This document shows positions 18,755 through 28,702 of a stretch of 64,000 nucleotides of DNA, one piece after another (position 1 is the stretch's first letter; every line of letters starts with the position of its first letter). The position numbers and the translations under genes are program-made. This DNA is from Halotalea alkalilenta. GTDB lineage: Bacteria > Pseudomonadota > Gammaproteobacteria > Pseudomonadales > Halomonadaceae. Where the stretch lies: NCBI RefSeq assembly GCF_001648175.1, contig NZ_CP015243.1, positions 1,488,001 to 1,552,000 on the forward strand, written 5' to 3'. The notes below the pieces were generated by a model. The model ran no database searches and was not told the origin of the DNA. It was given only the letters and a program-made list of their open reading frames with translations.

Positions 18755-19222
18755 ATGAGGACGACCCGCGCCGATGGCGGCGAAATCCCTGCCTATGAAC
18801 GCGCCGTCGCAATGCTCGCGCGGCGTGAGCACTCTCGCGCCGAGATAGCGCTGCGGCTGCGGCGCGACGGCTACCAGGACGAGGAGGTGGAGCCGGCGCT
18901 CGACGAGCTCGAAAGCCGCGGGCTCCAGTCCGATGAGCGTTTCTGCGAGGCCTTCGTGCGTGCCAGGGTGCAGCGGCTCCAGGGGCCGAGGAAGATCGAA
19001 GCGGAGCTGCGCGAGCGCGGGATTGCGTCGAGCCTGATCGCGGCTGCGCTCGAGGGGGCCGGGATCGATTGGGAGGCGCAGGCCTCGCAGGCGCTGGCGC
19101 GGCGTTTCGATGGGCCTGGCCAAGGCCCGCGGGAGTACGCCCGGCGCCAGCGCTTTCTCGCCGGGCGAGGCTTCGACGGCGAGCAGAGTCGACGCGCGAT
19201 GGCGCATGCCTGGGAGGATTGA
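18755..19222 (+). CDS. recX: Regulatory protein RecX
   Basis: 155 residues with three repeated three-helix RecX modules: YERAVAMLARREHSRAEIALRLRR, RFCEAFVRARVQRLQGPRKIEAELRERG and the C-terminal ARRQRFLAGRGFDGEQSRRAM. It binds the RecA filament groove and limits its extension. GAGGAGC precedes the ATG. A longer in-frame extension back to 18635 would run through the terminator hairpin and is unlikely. Confidence 0.93.
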   Translation: MRTTRADGGEIPAYERAVAMLARREHSRAEIALRLRRDGYQDEEVEPALDELESRGLQSDERFCEAFVRARVQRLQGPRKIEAELRERGIASSLIAAALEGAGIDWEAQASQALARRFDGPGQGPREYARRQRFLAGRGFDGEQSRRAMAHAWED

Positions 19223-19450
19223 CGACTCGCCGCCGCGAGGCCGGCGCCCGCTGCGTTGCTTCCCGCCGCTCTTTATGCAGTCTCGCCAAGCGGTATACTA
19301 GGCGCCTCTTTATCGTGTCGATCGGTGTTTCGCACGCGGGGGGCTCGATACCTGCCGCGTTGCGCATCCTCGCATGCCCCTCTGTCCGCATCCGGTTCAA
19401 TCACGGTCTCGCGCACGATAACGGCTATTCGGAACAACCATGGAATGACG

Positions 19451-22057
19451 ATGAAAAGCGCAGACATACGACAGGCGTTCCTGAGCTTCTTCGAGCGCAA
19501 CGGCCACACCCGGGTGCCTTCGAGCTCGCTGGTACCCGACAATGACCCGACGCTTCTGTTCACCAATGCGGGCATGGTGCCGTTCAAGGACGTCTTCCTC
19601 GGCCGCGACAAGCGCCCCTACGTGCGTGCTACCTCGGCCCAGCGCTGCGTACGCGCAGGCGGCAAGCACAATGACCTCGACAACGTCGGCTATACCGCGC
19701 GCCACCATACCTTCTTCGAAATGCTCGGCAACTTCAGCTTCGGCGATTACTTCAAGCGCGATGCGATCGATCTCGCCTGGCGTTTCCTCACCGAGGAGCT
19801 GAAGCTGCCCAAGGAGCGTCTCTGGGTCACCGTCCATCACACCGATGACGAAGCCGCCGCGATCTGGATCGACGAGATCGGCGTGCCGGCGGAGCGCCTG
19901 GCGCGGCTCGACGAGGACAACTTCTGGCAGATGGGCGATACCGGCCCCTGCGGTCCTTGCTCGGAGATCTTCTACGATCACGGCCCCGAGGTCGCGGGAG
20001 GCCCCCCCGGCTCACCCGACGAGGATGGCGATCGTTACATCGAGATCTGGAACCTGGTGTTCATGCAGTTCGAGAAGGACGCCCAGGGCAACCTCAATGC
20101 GCTGCCGAATCCCTCGATCGACACCGGCATGGGGCTTGAGCGGGTCTCCGCGGTGATGCAGGGCGTCCACTCCAACTACGAGATCGACCTGTTCCAGCAC
20201 CTGCTCGCGGCGGCGGCCGAGCTTACCGGCCAGTGCGACCTGAACCAAGCCTCGCTGCGGGTGATCGCCGACCATATCCGCTCCTGCGCGTTCTTGATCA
20301 GCGACGGCGTGATGCCGAGCAACGAGGGTCGCGGCTACGTGCTGCGGCGGATCATTCGGCGTGCGGTGCGCCATGGCCACAAGCTCGGCGCGCGTGATCC
20401 GTTTTTCCACAAGCTGGTGGCCGCGCTCGATGCCGAGATGGGCGATGCCTATCCCGAACTGCGTCGCGCGCGCGGGCAGATCGAGAAGGTGCTGCTCAAG
20501 GAGGAGGAACAGTTCGCGCGTACCCTCGACAACGGCATGCGACTGCTCGAAGAGGCGATCGGCGGCCTGGAAGGGGACACCCTCGACGGTGAGACGGTGT
20601 TCAAGCTCTATGACACCTATGGCTTTCCTTTCGATCTCACCGCCGACATCGCCCGCGAGCGGGGCCTGCATCTCGACGAGGTGGGCTTCCAGCGCGAGCT
20701 CAACGCCCAGCGTGAGCGGGCTCGGGCGGCAAGCAACTTCGGGGTCGAGTACGGCGCGGCGCTCGAGCTCGAGGGCAAGACCGAGTTCACCGGCTACGGC
20801 AACCTCCGCGACCGTGGCCGCGTCGTTGCGCTGCTCGATGACCAGAACGCGTCGATCGAGCTGGTCGCCGCGGGCCAGCATGCCACCGTGGTGCTCGACC
20901 GCACGCCCTTCTATGCCGAATCGGGCGGTCAGGTAGGCGATAGCGGCTGGCTCTCCACCGAGCATGGCCGCTTCCAGGTCACCGATACCCAGAAGCGCGA
21001 CGGGCACTATCTCCACCAAGGGGTGCTGGTCGAAGGCTCACTGGCGGTCGGCGCCGAGGTAGCGGCCGAGGTCGACGACAGCCGCCGTCAGCGGATCATG
21101 CGCAACCATTCGGCGACCCACCTGCTCCACGAAGCACTGCGTCGGGTGCTCGGCGAGCACGTGCAGCAGAAAGGCTCGTTGGTCAACGAAGAGCGGCTGC
21201 GTTTCGATTTCAGCCATTTCGAGGCCGTGACGCCGGCGCAGCTCGAGGAGATCGAGCGTCTGGTCAATGCTGAGATTCGTGCCAACACCGAGGTCACCAC
21301 CCGGTTGATGAGCCTGGACGAAGCCAAGGCGCTGGGCGCCCGGGCGCTGTTCGAAGCCAAGTATGGTGAGGCGGTACGGGTGCTGACCATGGGCACTGGA
21401 GATTTCTCGATCGAGCTGTGCGGCGGTACCCACGTACCGCGCACCGGCGATATCGGGCTGTGCCACATCGTCGCCGAGAGTGGGGTCGCTGCGGGTGTGC
21501 GCCGTATCGAGGCACTGAGCGGAGAAGCGGCGTTGGAAGAACTGCGCAGCGCCGAACGGGTGCTCGGTCGCGTCGCCGCCGAGCTCAAGAGCAGGCCTGA
21601 GCAGCTCGAGAGCCGCCTGGTCGCGCTGGTCGAGCGCAACCGCGATCTCGAGCGCGAAGTAGAGCGGCTCAAGGCCAAGCTCACCAGCCGGGTCGGCGGC
21701 GACATGCTCGACGAGGTGAAGCAGGTCGGCGGCGTGCCGCTGCTGGTCAAGCGCCTCGAGGACGTCTCGAGCAAGGATCTGCGCGGGCTGCTCGATCAGC
21801 TCAAGAATCGCCTCGGTTCCGGGGTGATCGTGCTGGCGACGGTCGAGGGCGAGGACAAAGTGGGCCTGATCGCTGGGGTGACCCAGGATCTCACCTCCCG
21901 GCTCAAGGCGGGCGAACTGGTCAATCACGTCGCCCACCAGGTCGGCGGCAAGGGCGGTGGGCGCCCTGACATGGCCCAGGCCGGCGGCAGCCGGCCGAAT
22001 GACCTCGATGCGGCTTTGGCGAGTGTTGCCGGCTGGCTCGAGGGCCGGCTGGCCTAG
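19451..22057 (+). CDS. alaS: Alanyl-tRNA synthetase
   Basis: 868 residues (E. coli 875). The class II catalytic core begins [19 protein letters not shown] and contains [19 protein letters not shown] and the active-site segments around [12 protein letters not shown]. The editing domain has the zinc set HSATHLLH and [13 protein letters not shown], and the C-Ala domain ends with [15 protein letters not shown]. It charges tRNA-Ala and edits Ser/Gly mischarging. The start could also be the ATG at 19445. I chose 19451 from the E. coli alignment. Longer upstream frames are not supported. Confidence 0.98.
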   Translation: MKSADIRQAFLSFFERNGHTRVPSSSLVPDNDPTLLFTNAGMVPFKDVFLGRDKRPYVRATSAQRCVRAGGKHNDLDNVGYTARHHTFFEMLGNFSFGDYFKRDAIDLAWRFLTEELKLPKERLWVTVHHTDDEAAAIWIDEIGVPAERLARLDEDNFWQMGDTGPCGPCSEIFYDHGPEVAGGPPGSPDEDGDRYIEIWNLVFMQFEKDAQGNLNALPNPSIDTGMGLERVSAVMQGVHSNYEIDLFQHLLAAAAELTGQCDLNQASLRVIADHIRSCAFLISDGVMPSNEGRGYVLRRIIRRAVRHGHKLGARDPFFHKLVAALDAEMGDAYPELRRARGQIEKVLLKEEEQFARTLDNGMRLLEEAIGGLEGDTLDGETVFKLYDTYGFPFDLTADIARERGLHLDEVGFQRELNAQRERARAASNFGVEYGAALELEGKTEFTGYGNLRDRGRVVALLDDQNASIELVAAGQHATVVLDRTPFYAESGGQVGDSGWLSTEHGRFQVTDTQKRDGHYLHQGVLVEGSLAVGAEVAAEVDDSRRQRIMRNHSATHLLHEALRRVLGEHVQQKGSLVNEERLRFDFSHFEAVTPAQLEEIERLVNAEIRANTEVTTRLMSLDEAKALGARALFEAKYGEAVRVLTMGTGDFSIELCGGTHVPRTGDIGLCHIVAESGVAAGVRRIEALSGEAALEELRSAERVLGRVAAELKSRPEQLESRLVALVERNRDLEREVERLKAKLTSRVGGDMLDEVKQVGGVPLLVKRLEDVSSKDLRGLLDQLKNRLGSGVIVLATVEGEDKVGLIAGVTQDLTSRLKAGELVNHVAHQVGGKGGGRPDMAQAGGSRPNDLDAALASVAGWLEGRLA

Positions 22058-22232
22058 GAGCGTCCGCGGGCCGTCGTCGAGATCGGCGGCCAGGTTCGTT
22101 CCAGACAGGCCTCAGCTGCGAAACGCCAGGGCGTGTGGCGGTCCAAGCCATGCGCCAGTCATGACGGGGCGCGCTCGTCGCGCTTCGTCGAACGTTCAAA
22201 CGGTCGATGCTTCGGCCCGAAGAAGGACAATC

Positions 22233-23483
22233 ATGGCGCTATACGTTCAGAAATTCGGTGGAACCTCGGTCGGCTCGGTCGAGCGAATCAAAGCTGTGGC
22301 CGAGAAGGTCAAGGGCTTCCGCGATCAAGGCCACGAGATCGTGGTGGTGGTCTCGGCGATGAGTGGCGAGACCAACCGGTTGATCGGCCTGGCCAACGAA
22401 GTCAGTGACGAGCCCCATCCGCGTGAGGTCGACATGCTGGTCTCCACCGGCGAGCAGGTCACCATCTCCCTGCTGGCGATGGCGCTGCATGCGATCGGTG
22501 TGCCCGCCACTTCCTACACCGGCGCCCAGGTCGGTATTCGCACCGACAGCGCCCACACCCGTGCGCGGATCCAGCAGATCGATACCGATGAGCTGCATCA
22601 GGATCTCGGCGCGGGGAGAGTGGTGGTGGTCGCCGGCTTTCAAGGGGTAGACGCCGACGGCAACATCACCACGCTCGGGCGTGGAGGGTCGGACACCACC
22701 GCGGTGGCGCTCGCCGCTGCGCTGAAGGCGGACGAGTGCCAGATCTACACCGACGTCGATGGGGTCTACACCACCGATCCGCGCGTCTGTTCGCGCGCGC
22801 GGCGGCTCGAAACCATCACCGTCGAGGAGATGCTCGAACTGGCCAGCCTCGGCTCCAAGGTCCTGCAGATTCGCTCGGTCGAGTTCGCAGGCAAGTACAA
22901 CGTCCCGCTGCGCGTGCTTTCCTCGTTCGAGGATGGCCCCGGCACCCTGATCGTCGCGGAGGAAGAACCCTTGTCGTCACACATGGAAGAGCCGCTGATC
23001 TCCGGCATCGCCTTCAACGTCAATGAAGCCAAGCTGACCGTACTCAATACCCCCGATATCCCTGGGGTGGCTTCGAAGATCCTCGGTCCGATCGCTGACG
23101 CCAACATCGAAGTCGACATGATCATCCAGAACGTCGCTCCAGTCGGCGATCGTACCGATTTCACCTTCACCGTCGCCAAGAGCGACTACAAGCAGACCTA
23201 TCGGCTGCTCGAACAGAAAGTGATCCCCGAGCTCGGGGGTGAGATCAAGGGCGACGACCAGATCGCCAAGGTTTCGCTGGTCGGCGTGGGAATGCGCTCG
23301 CACGCCGGGGTCGCGAACAGGATGTTCCAGGTGCTGGGCAACGAAGGCATCAACATTCGCATGGTCTCGACCTCCGAAATCAAGATCTCGGTGGTGATCG
23401 ATGAGAAGTTCATGGAGCTGGCGGTTCGCGCCCTGCACACCGCATTCGGACTCGATCGCGAAGACGTGAACCAAGAAGGGTAG
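22233..23483 (+). CDS. lysC: Aspartate kinase (lysine/threonine-sensitive type)
   Basis: 416 residues, the length of the monofunctional class. The kinase domain begins with the KFGGTSVG motif and has the GRGGSDTTAVALAAAL and DVDGVYTTDPR segments. Two ACT domains follow (about residues 265-405, including VGVGMRSHAGVANRMF), the site of feedback inhibition. It makes aspartyl phosphate, the first step to lysine, threonine and methionine. GAAGGAC precedes the ATG. An in-frame extension upstream overlaps the end of alaS and is not used. A clear terminator follows directly. Confidence 0.97.
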   Translation: MALYVQKFGGTSVGSVERIKAVAEKVKGFRDQGHEIVVVVSAMSGETNRLIGLANEVSDEPHPREVDMLVSTGEQVTISLLAMALHAIGVPATSYTGAQVGIRTDSAHTRARIQQIDTDELHQDLGAGRVVVVAGFQGVDADGNITTLGRGGSDTTAVALAAALKADECQIYTDVDGVYTTDPRVCSRARRLETITVEEMLELASLGSKVLQIRSVEFAGKYNVPLRVLSSFEDGPGTLIVAEEEPLSSHMEEPLISGIAFNVNEAKLTVLNTPDIPGVASKILGPIADANIEVDMIIQNVAPVGDRTDFTFTVAKSDYKQTYRLLEQKVIPELGGEIKGDDQIAKVSLVGVGMRSHAGVANRMFQVLGNEGINIRMVSTSEIKISVVIDEKFMELAVRALHTAFGLDREDVNQEG

Positions 23484-23489
23484 GATGCA

Positions 23490-23513
23490 GGCACCTCGAC
23501 AGAGGTGCCTTTT
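23490..23513 (+). terminator. Intrinsic terminator after lysC
   Basis: GGCACCTC and GAGGTGCC form an 8-bp stem with a GACA loop 6 bp after the lysC stop, followed by TTTT and GCTTT. csrA beyond it therefore needs its own promoter. Confidence 0.88.
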
Positions 23514-23681
23514 GCTTTCGGCTTGGACAAAATCTTCTATAGTTCGTCAAGTGCCGTTGGTTGACCGCTTGGTCGTTCCTGCCTGGAAATGCATAATGGC
23601 TCTCCCCGTCAGGGCGGATGCACTGGTGGGCGGCGAGCCGTTGCGGTCGGCACTGGATGTTCATTGCGATAAGGAGGTCAT

Positions 23682-23873
23682 ATGCTCATCCTCACTCGCC
23701 GGGTTGGCGAGACTCTGATGATTGGTGACGAGGTCACCGTGACGGTGCTCGGGGTGAAGGGCAACCAGGTACGTATTGGTGTGAACGCCCCCAAGAATGT
23801 CTCCGTTCACCGCGAAGAGATCTATCAGCGAATCCAGCTCGAGCGTAACGATGTCGACTCTGACAAGGAGTAG
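23682..23873 (+). CDS. csrA: Carbon storage regulator CsrA/RsmA
   Basis: 63 residues starting [18 protein letters not shown], the invariant CsrA beginning. The RNA-contact residues (Arg44 region, [10 protein letters not shown]) are kept. The homodimer binds GGA motifs in 5' leaders and blocks or favours translation of target mRNAs. A very strong AAGGAGGT precedes the ATG. Its place between lysC and tRNA-Ser is the common one in pseudomonads and halomonads. Confidence 0.97.
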   Translation: MLILTRRVGETLMIGDEVTVTVLGVKGNQVRIGVNAPKNVSVHREEIYQRIQLERNDVDSDKE

Positions 23874-24049
23874 TGGCGAGCGTTTGACCATGGGTTACGG
23901 CTAGGGGCGATTCGAACACCGAAGGATGCATTGTCGCCAGCGTTTGGGCCTCGACGCCTGAACTGACCGGGTGTCCTCCAGATCCCTTTCCATGTTGACG
24001 GTCGTTTTTGAATTACAACGGTTTTTCTAGAAAAAAATACGGGCTGGGG

Positions 24050-24078
24050 TGGACAGATAGACCAGGACTGGATAACAT
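24050..24078 (+). promoter_or_regulatory. Promoter of the tRNA-Ser/tRNA-Arg unit
   Basis: TGGACA (24050-24055) and TAACAT (24073-24078) with a 17-bp spacer fit a sigma-70 promoter (5/6 and 4/6). Transcription would start about 9 bp before the mature tRNA-Ser. Confidence 0.5.
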
Positions 24079-24093
24079 ACGCGCCGTGCTCGA

Positions 24094-24186
24094 GGAGAGG
24101 TGGCCGAGTGGCTGAAGGCGCTCCCCTGCTAAGGGAGTATAGGGTCAAAAGCTCTATCGAGGGTTCGAATCCCTCCCTCTCCGCCA
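24094..24186 (+). tRNA. tRNA-Ser (GCU)
   Basis: 93 nt with a 7-bp acceptor stem GGAGAGG/CCTCTCC, a long variable arm as expected for tRNA-Ser, anticodon GCT in CTGCTAA, a T arm with GGTTCGAAT, and encoded CCA. It reads AGC/AGU serine codons. Confidence 0.97.
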
Positions 24187-24251
24187 AACGACTGGAGCAC
24201 GGTAGCCGAAGCGGTTCTCGAGCTGCCATGGATGTAAGCACCGTAAGACAC

Positions 24252-24328
24252 GCGCCCGTAGCTCAGCTGGATAGAGTACTTGACTACGAATCAAGGGGTC
24301 AGAGGTTCGAATCCTCTCGGGCGCGCCA
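24252..24328 (+). tRNA. tRNA-Arg (ACG), copy 1
   Basis: 77 nt, acceptor GCGCCCG/CGGGCGC, anticodon loop CTACGAA (ACG, read as ICG after deamination), T arm GGTTCGAAT, encoded CCA. It lies 65 bp behind tRNA-Ser and probably belongs to one transcript. An identical copy stands at 53708-53784. Confidence 0.97.
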
Positions 24329-24388
24329 TCCTCGACCTGACATCTCAGCGGTCGAACATCAGTATCGTTAGTTTATGATCAATGCCTA

Positions 24389-24416
24389 CCTCGTGCAGCT
24401 GAGCACGGGGTTATTT
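24389..24416 (+). terminator. Terminator of the tRNA transcript
   Basis: CCTCGTGC and GCACGGGG pair over 8 bp (one G-U) around a 6-nt loop and are followed by TTATTT. It closes the tRNA-Ser/tRNA-Arg unit. Confidence 0.65.
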
Positions 24417-24890
24417 GCTTGGCCGAATTTCAAGGCATGCTCCTCGCTCGCCTTCCACACCTCCCAGAAAGTCTCCTGACACTCGCTCCATTCGACCTCG
24501 AGCGAGGTTGCCCCATGCGCGTCACTTCGATGATTCGCCCCGATGATTCATGCCGGTGGTAGTGTCTTGCCGTGCCGGGCTTTGATTGCCTACTCCCTCC
24601 CGATCGCCTCGAAATACGCCTCGCCGATGTCCGATTCATCGCCTCCGCATAGAAATCGCAGCGGGTCATGACTGTGCCAATTTCGTCACATTTGACGACG
24701 AAGCGGCACAAGCCAACGCCACGCCGACCGGGCAGAGTAGAAAGACGACGTCATGTTCTGCTGCTTTACGGCTCACCTGAGCGTAGTTAACGGCCCAGCT
24801 GCGAGCGATAACGCAGTGAGCGGCAAGCGACACAGGAAAAGTGGAGTGGCCGCTATCCAGTGGCTTCGCCAACCAAGAGGAGCGTTGTCG
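24417..24890. other. Intergenic region between the tRNAs and the peptidase gene
   Basis: In about 470 bp I find no gene with a start, ribosome binding site and convincing protein. On the minus strand a few short open stretches (one ending in DESDIGEAYFEAIGRE before a stop) look like remnants of a protein gene but are interrupted by stops upstream. The base composition is lower in GC than in the neighbours, so this may be the scar of an insertion or deletion next to tRNA-Arg. Confidence 0.3.
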
Positions 24891-26126
24891 ATGACTGTGG
24901 GAGTAGGAGGATCGAGCGCCGAGGCGGAGCTTGCGCGGATGTCCAACATGGTAGGCGATGCGGTGCCTATCGGGCGCAAGGACTATTCACAGCGCATCGT
25001 TCGAGCCCAGGCGCTGATGCGCGAGCAGGGGATCGGGGCGCTCTATCTGGATACGTCTCCTAACCTTTTCTATTTCACTGGAATCGATCTCAAGCCGAGC
25101 GAGCGTTTGCACGGCGCGATTCTGCCGGCCGACGGCACGATCATCTACCTGAGTCCGGCCTTCGAGGAGCCCAAAACGCGATCCATGCTCGAGTTTGGCG
25201 ACGACATCCGCGTATGGGAGGAACACGAGGACCCGTCGGTACTCGTCATCGATACGCTGATGGATCTAGGCCTGCCGCCGGGAAGCACCGTCGCTATCGA
25301 TCCGGCAACTCGCTTTTTCACTTTCGATGGTTTTTCGCACCGGGCTGGAAGCCGCTTCGACTTCGTCAATGGCGCATCGATCACGGCTGCCTGCCGGACG
25401 ATCAAGTCGCACGCTGAAATCGCACTGATGAAGATCGCCAACGCGATCACGCTCGAAGTCCATAAGGCAGCCGCTCGAATCCTGCGCAAGGGAATCAGCA
25501 CCGGCGAGGTTAAAAATTTCGTCGTTGAAGCGCATCGTCGCCTCGGGGCGACGCTCCCAGCGGGGGCGCCCATCGTATTGTTCGCAGAGGCGACCGCCTA
25601 TCCGCATGGTGTCGACTACCCACAGACCCTCGAGGATGGCGATATGGTGCTGATGGACCTGGGCGCCTTCGTTGGCGGCTATCGCTCCGATATGACCCGC
25701 ACCTATGTCTTCGGTGAGCCGAACGCGCGTCAGCGCGAGGTTTGGGAGCTCGAAAAGCGTGCGCAGGCGGCCGGCTTCGCGGCCGCCGTGCTCGGCAACC
25801 CTTGCGAGGAGGTCGATACGGCTGCTCGCCGTGTCATCGAGACCGCCGGCTTCGGCCCCGGGTACGCGGTACCGGGGCTGCCCCATCGCACCGGCCATGG
25901 CATCGGTATCGAAGTGCATGAAGAGACCTACATGGTGAAGGGCAACCAGCGAAGCATGGCTTCCGGCATGTGTTTCTCCGTCGAACCAATGATCTGCATC
26001 TACGGTGAGTTCGGCGTGCGGCTGGAAGACTGTGCCTACATGACCGAGGACGGTCCGCGCTGGTTCACCGAACCCTGTGCGAGCGTGGGCGACCCATTCG
26101 GATACGAGCGTCGAGCGCCGAGGTGA
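24891..26126 (+). CDS. M24-family peptidase (Xaa-Pro dipeptidase/creatinase fold)
   Basis: 411 residues. The N-terminal creatinase-like domain (SQRIVRAQALMREQGIGALYLDTSPNLFYFTG) precedes the pita-bread domain. Metal ligands are visible as MDLGAFVGGYRSDMTRTY (two Asp), HRTGHGIGIEVHE (His) and FSVEPMICIYGEFGVRLED (Glu and Glu). It should cleave N-terminal residues from proline-like dipeptides or tripeptides in the cytosol. The start is the ATG after AGAGGAGCG. An extension to 24753 is possible but not needed. It is the first gene of a seven-gene plus-strand cluster with two amidohydrolases and an ABC importer. Confidence 0.87.
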   Translation: MTVGVGGSSAEAELARMSNMVGDAVPIGRKDYSQRIVRAQALMREQGIGALYLDTSPNLFYFTGIDLKPSERLHGAILPADGTIIYLSPAFEEPKTRSMLEFGDDIRVWEEHEDPSVLVIDTLMDLGLPPGSTVAIDPATRFFTFDGFSHRAGSRFDFVNGASITAACRTIKSHAEIALMKIANAITLEVHKAAARILRKGISTGEVKNFVVEAHRRLGATLPAGAPIVLFAEATAYPHGVDYPQTLEDGDMVLMDLGAFVGGYRSDMTRTYVFGEPNARQREVWELEKRAQAAGFAAAVLGNPCEEVDTAARRVIETAGFGPGYAVPGLPHRTGHGIGIEVHEETYMVKGNQRSMASGMCFSVEPMICIYGEFGVRLEDCAYMTEDGPRWFTEPCASVGDPFGYERRAPR

Positions 26127-26184
26127 ACGCTGCTCGTTTAGTGGAGTGACGAGCGCTCTCGGCACACCAGGACATGGAGATAGC

Positions 26185-27420
26185 ATGGGCCAGCTTCTAT
26201 TCAGGAATTTCGGCTTGCTCGATCCCGAGAGTGACGAAGTCGTCGGCGGATATGAACTCCTGGTCGAGGGTTGCACGATCAGGGAGGTGTCGGAGCGCCC
26301 GATCAAAGCGGACACGGCCGAGGTGATCGACTGCCGTGGAGGAACGCTGATGCCCGGTCTGATCGACTGCCATGTGCACGTCGTGCTCAGCGAGGTGGTG
26401 ATCGGCAAGCTTGAAAGCATCCCACTGACGCTGATGACGGCGCATGCGATGCAGTCGATGCGCGGCATGCTCGATCGCGGCTTCACCAGCGTTCGTGATA
26501 CCGGCGGGGCGGACTGGGGAATTCGCACCGCGGTCGAGGAGGGGCTGATCGATGGCCCCCGTATCTTCGTCGCCGGACGCGCGATCGGCCCCACGGGCGG
26601 GCACAGCGATAGCCGTCGTCGCACCGACCCTGGGACGCGCTGCCCATGCTGTGACGCGCTGGCCTTCGCCATGGGACGGGCGGACGGTGTGTCGGAGGTG
26701 CGCAAGGTGGTGCGCGAAGAAATGCGACAGGGCTGCGACCACGTGAAGATCATGATGTCGGGAGGGGTGGCATCGCCCTACGATCCTCTCGATTCGCTGC
26801 AGTTTTCCGAGCGCGAGGTGCGCGCAGCGGTGGAGGAGGCCGCCGCCTTCGGTCGGTATGTCTGCGCTCATGCGTATTCGCCGCAGGCGATAGCTCGTGC
26901 CGCTCGAGCGGGCGTGCGCACGATCGAACACGGTAATCTGATCGACGAGGCCTCGGCCGCCCTAATGGCCGAGAAGGAGATGTTCCTCGTCGCCAATCTC
27001 GTCGCCTATGTGGCGATGAAAGAGCGCGCGGCCGAGTACGGTATGAGCGGCGAGATGCTGGAGAAGAACGATCTCGTCATCGAGGGCGGCCTGCGCTCGC
27101 TGGAGATCTGCAAGCGCGCCGGCGTGCCGGTCGCCTATGGGTCCGATCTTCTCGGCCAGCTCCAGGTGGATCAGTCCCGAGAGTTCCGTATCCGGGCGGA
27201 AGTCCTCTCGCCCATCGATATCGTGCGCTCTGCGACCAGCGTCGCCGCCAGGGTCTTGCGTCAGGAGGGCAAACTTGGATGCATCGCGCCCGGCGCTTTC
27301 GCCGATTTGATCGTCGTAGACGGGGATCCGCTGCGTAATCTCGGGCTCCTCGAAGGGCAAGGGCGGTACATGCCGCTGATAATGAAAAACGGGCGGCTGT
27401 ACAAGAACACGCTGCACTGA
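26185..27420 (+). CDS. Metal-dependent amidohydrolase (Xaa-Pro/dipeptidase-like), paralog 1
   Basis: 411 residues of the amidohydrolase superfamily. LMPGLIDCHVHV gives the first two metal His. HVKIMMSGGV contains the Lys that is probably carboxylated and bridges two metals. HAYSPQAI and TIEHGNLIDE give further His, and VAYGSDLLG gives the catalytic Asp. This pattern matches the prolidase/carboxypeptidase-like group that splits dipeptides or N-acyl amino acids. A CPCC motif follows the GGHSD segment. The protein is about 65-70 % identical by eye to the next gene, so this is a tandem duplication. Spacing to the M24 gene is 58 bp and the start ATG lies after GGAGATAGC. Confidence 0.82.
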   Translation: MGQLLFRNFGLLDPESDEVVGGYELLVEGCTIREVSERPIKADTAEVIDCRGGTLMPGLIDCHVHVVLSEVVIGKLESIPLTLMTAHAMQSMRGMLDRGFTSVRDTGGADWGIRTAVEEGLIDGPRIFVAGRAIGPTGGHSDSRRRTDPGTRCPCCDALAFAMGRADGVSEVRKVVREEMRQGCDHVKIMMSGGVASPYDPLDSLQFSEREVRAAVEEAAAFGRYVCAHAYSPQAIARAARAGVRTIEHGNLIDEASAALMAEKEMFLVANLVAYVAMKERAAEYGMSGEMLEKNDLVIEGGLRSLEICKRAGVPVAYGSDLLGQLQVDQSREFRIRAEVLSPIDIVRSATSVAARVLRQEGKLGCIAPGAFADLIVVDGDPLRNLGLLEGQGRYMPLIMKNGRLYKNTLH

Positions 27421-27454
27421 CCGCATATCGGACTGACGGACGGGCCCCATCACC

Positions 27455-28702
27455 ATGACCGCGCAAGCATTGCTGTTCAGGAATCTGCGGCTGCTCGATC
27501 CCGCCTTCGACGAGCCTCGGGGTGGCTACGAGGTCCTCGTCGAGGGCGAAAGGATCCGCGAAGTGTCCGATCGCCCGATCGAGACCTCATCGGCCAGCGT
27601 CATCGACTGTGGTGGTCGGGTGCTGATGCCTGGTCTCATCGACTGCCATGTCCACTCGATGCACAGCGAAGTCTACATGCGGCGGATGGAGGACGTTCCG
27701 CTGACCCTGGCGGCCGCCCGCGGAGCGCGGCGGCTACGCGAGATGCTCGACCGCGGATTCACCACCGTGCGGGATACCGGCGGAACGGACTGGGGGATGA
27801 AAGCGGCGGTGGACAAAGGGCTGATCCCCGGCCCGCGTCTGTTCATCGCGGGGCGGTCGATCGGACCGACGGGAGGCCACAGCGATGGACGCTCGCGTAC
27901 CAACCCTGGCTATGCTTGCCCATGCTGCAACGGAATGGCCTATCTGCGCCTCGTGGCCGACGGCGAGGACGCCGTTCGCAAGGCGGTGCGCGAGCAGATG
28001 CGCCAGGGCTGTGACCAGGTGAAGATCATGGTATCGGGGGGCGTCGCGTCGCCCTATGACCCCCTGGATTCGTTGCAGTTTTCCACCGACGAGATACTGG
28101 CGGCGGTCGAGGAGGCGGAGGCCTTTGGGCGCTATGTCTGTGCCCATGCCTATTCAGCCGAGGCGATCACCCGCGCGGTCTCCAACGGGGTGCGCACCAT
28201 CGAGCATGGCAACCTGATAGACGAGGCGTCAGCGGCCCTCATGGCTGAGCGCGGGGCCTATCTGGTGGCCAATCTGGTGGCCTATGTGGCGATGAAGGAG
28301 CGCGCTGCCGAGTACGGCATGCCGGCCGAGATGCTCGAAAAAAACGAGTTGGTGCTGGAGGGTGGTTACCGCTCGCTTGAGCTGTGCGGGGCGGCCGGGG
28401 TCAAGGTCGCTTATGGATCCGATCTGCTCGGCGCGCTGGCCGTGGACCAGAGTCGTGAGTTCAGCATCCGTGCCGAGGTGCAGTCACCGATCGAGGTGAT
28501 CCGCTCCGCCACCACCATTGCGGCCGAGGTCGTGCGTCGCCCCGGGCGGCTTGGCACGATCGCGGCGGAAGCCTGGGCGGATCTCATCGTGGTGGACGGC
28601 GACCCGACACGCGACGTCTCGCTTCTGGAAGGACAGGGGCGACACATGTCGGTGATCATGAAGGGTGGACGTTTCCATAAGAACGACTTGGAGGTTGCGT
28701 GA
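27455..28702 (+). CDS. Metal-dependent amidohydrolase, paralog 2
   Basis: 415 residues with the same catalytic layout as its neighbour: LIDCHVHS, QVKIMVSGGV, HAYSAEAI, TIEHGNLIDE and VAYGSDLLG. The CPCC motif (YACPCCNGMAY) is also kept. Differences cluster in the loop after HVHS and around the CPCC motif, where the substrate pocket lies, so the two enzymes may take different side chains. The stop codon overlaps the GTG start of the ABC permease, which ties the enzyme to the transporter. Confidence 0.82.
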   Translation: MTAQALLFRNLRLLDPAFDEPRGGYEVLVEGERIREVSDRPIETSSASVIDCGGRVLMPGLIDCHVHSMHSEVYMRRMEDVPLTLAAARGARRLREMLDRGFTTVRDTGGTDWGMKAAVDKGLIPGPRLFIAGRSIGPTGGHSDGRSRTNPGYACPCCNGMAYLRLVADGEDAVRKAVREQMRQGCDQVKIMVSGGVASPYDPLDSLQFSTDEILAAVEEAEAFGRYVCAHAYSAEAITRAVSNGVRTIEHGNLIDEASAALMAERGAYLVANLVAYVAMKERAAEYGMPAEMLEKNELVLEGGYRSLELCGAAGVKVAYGSDLLGALAVDQSREFSIRAEVQSPIEVIRSATTIAAEVVRRPGRLGTIAAEAWADLIVVDGDPTRDVSLLEGQGRHMSVIMKGGRFHKNDLEVA

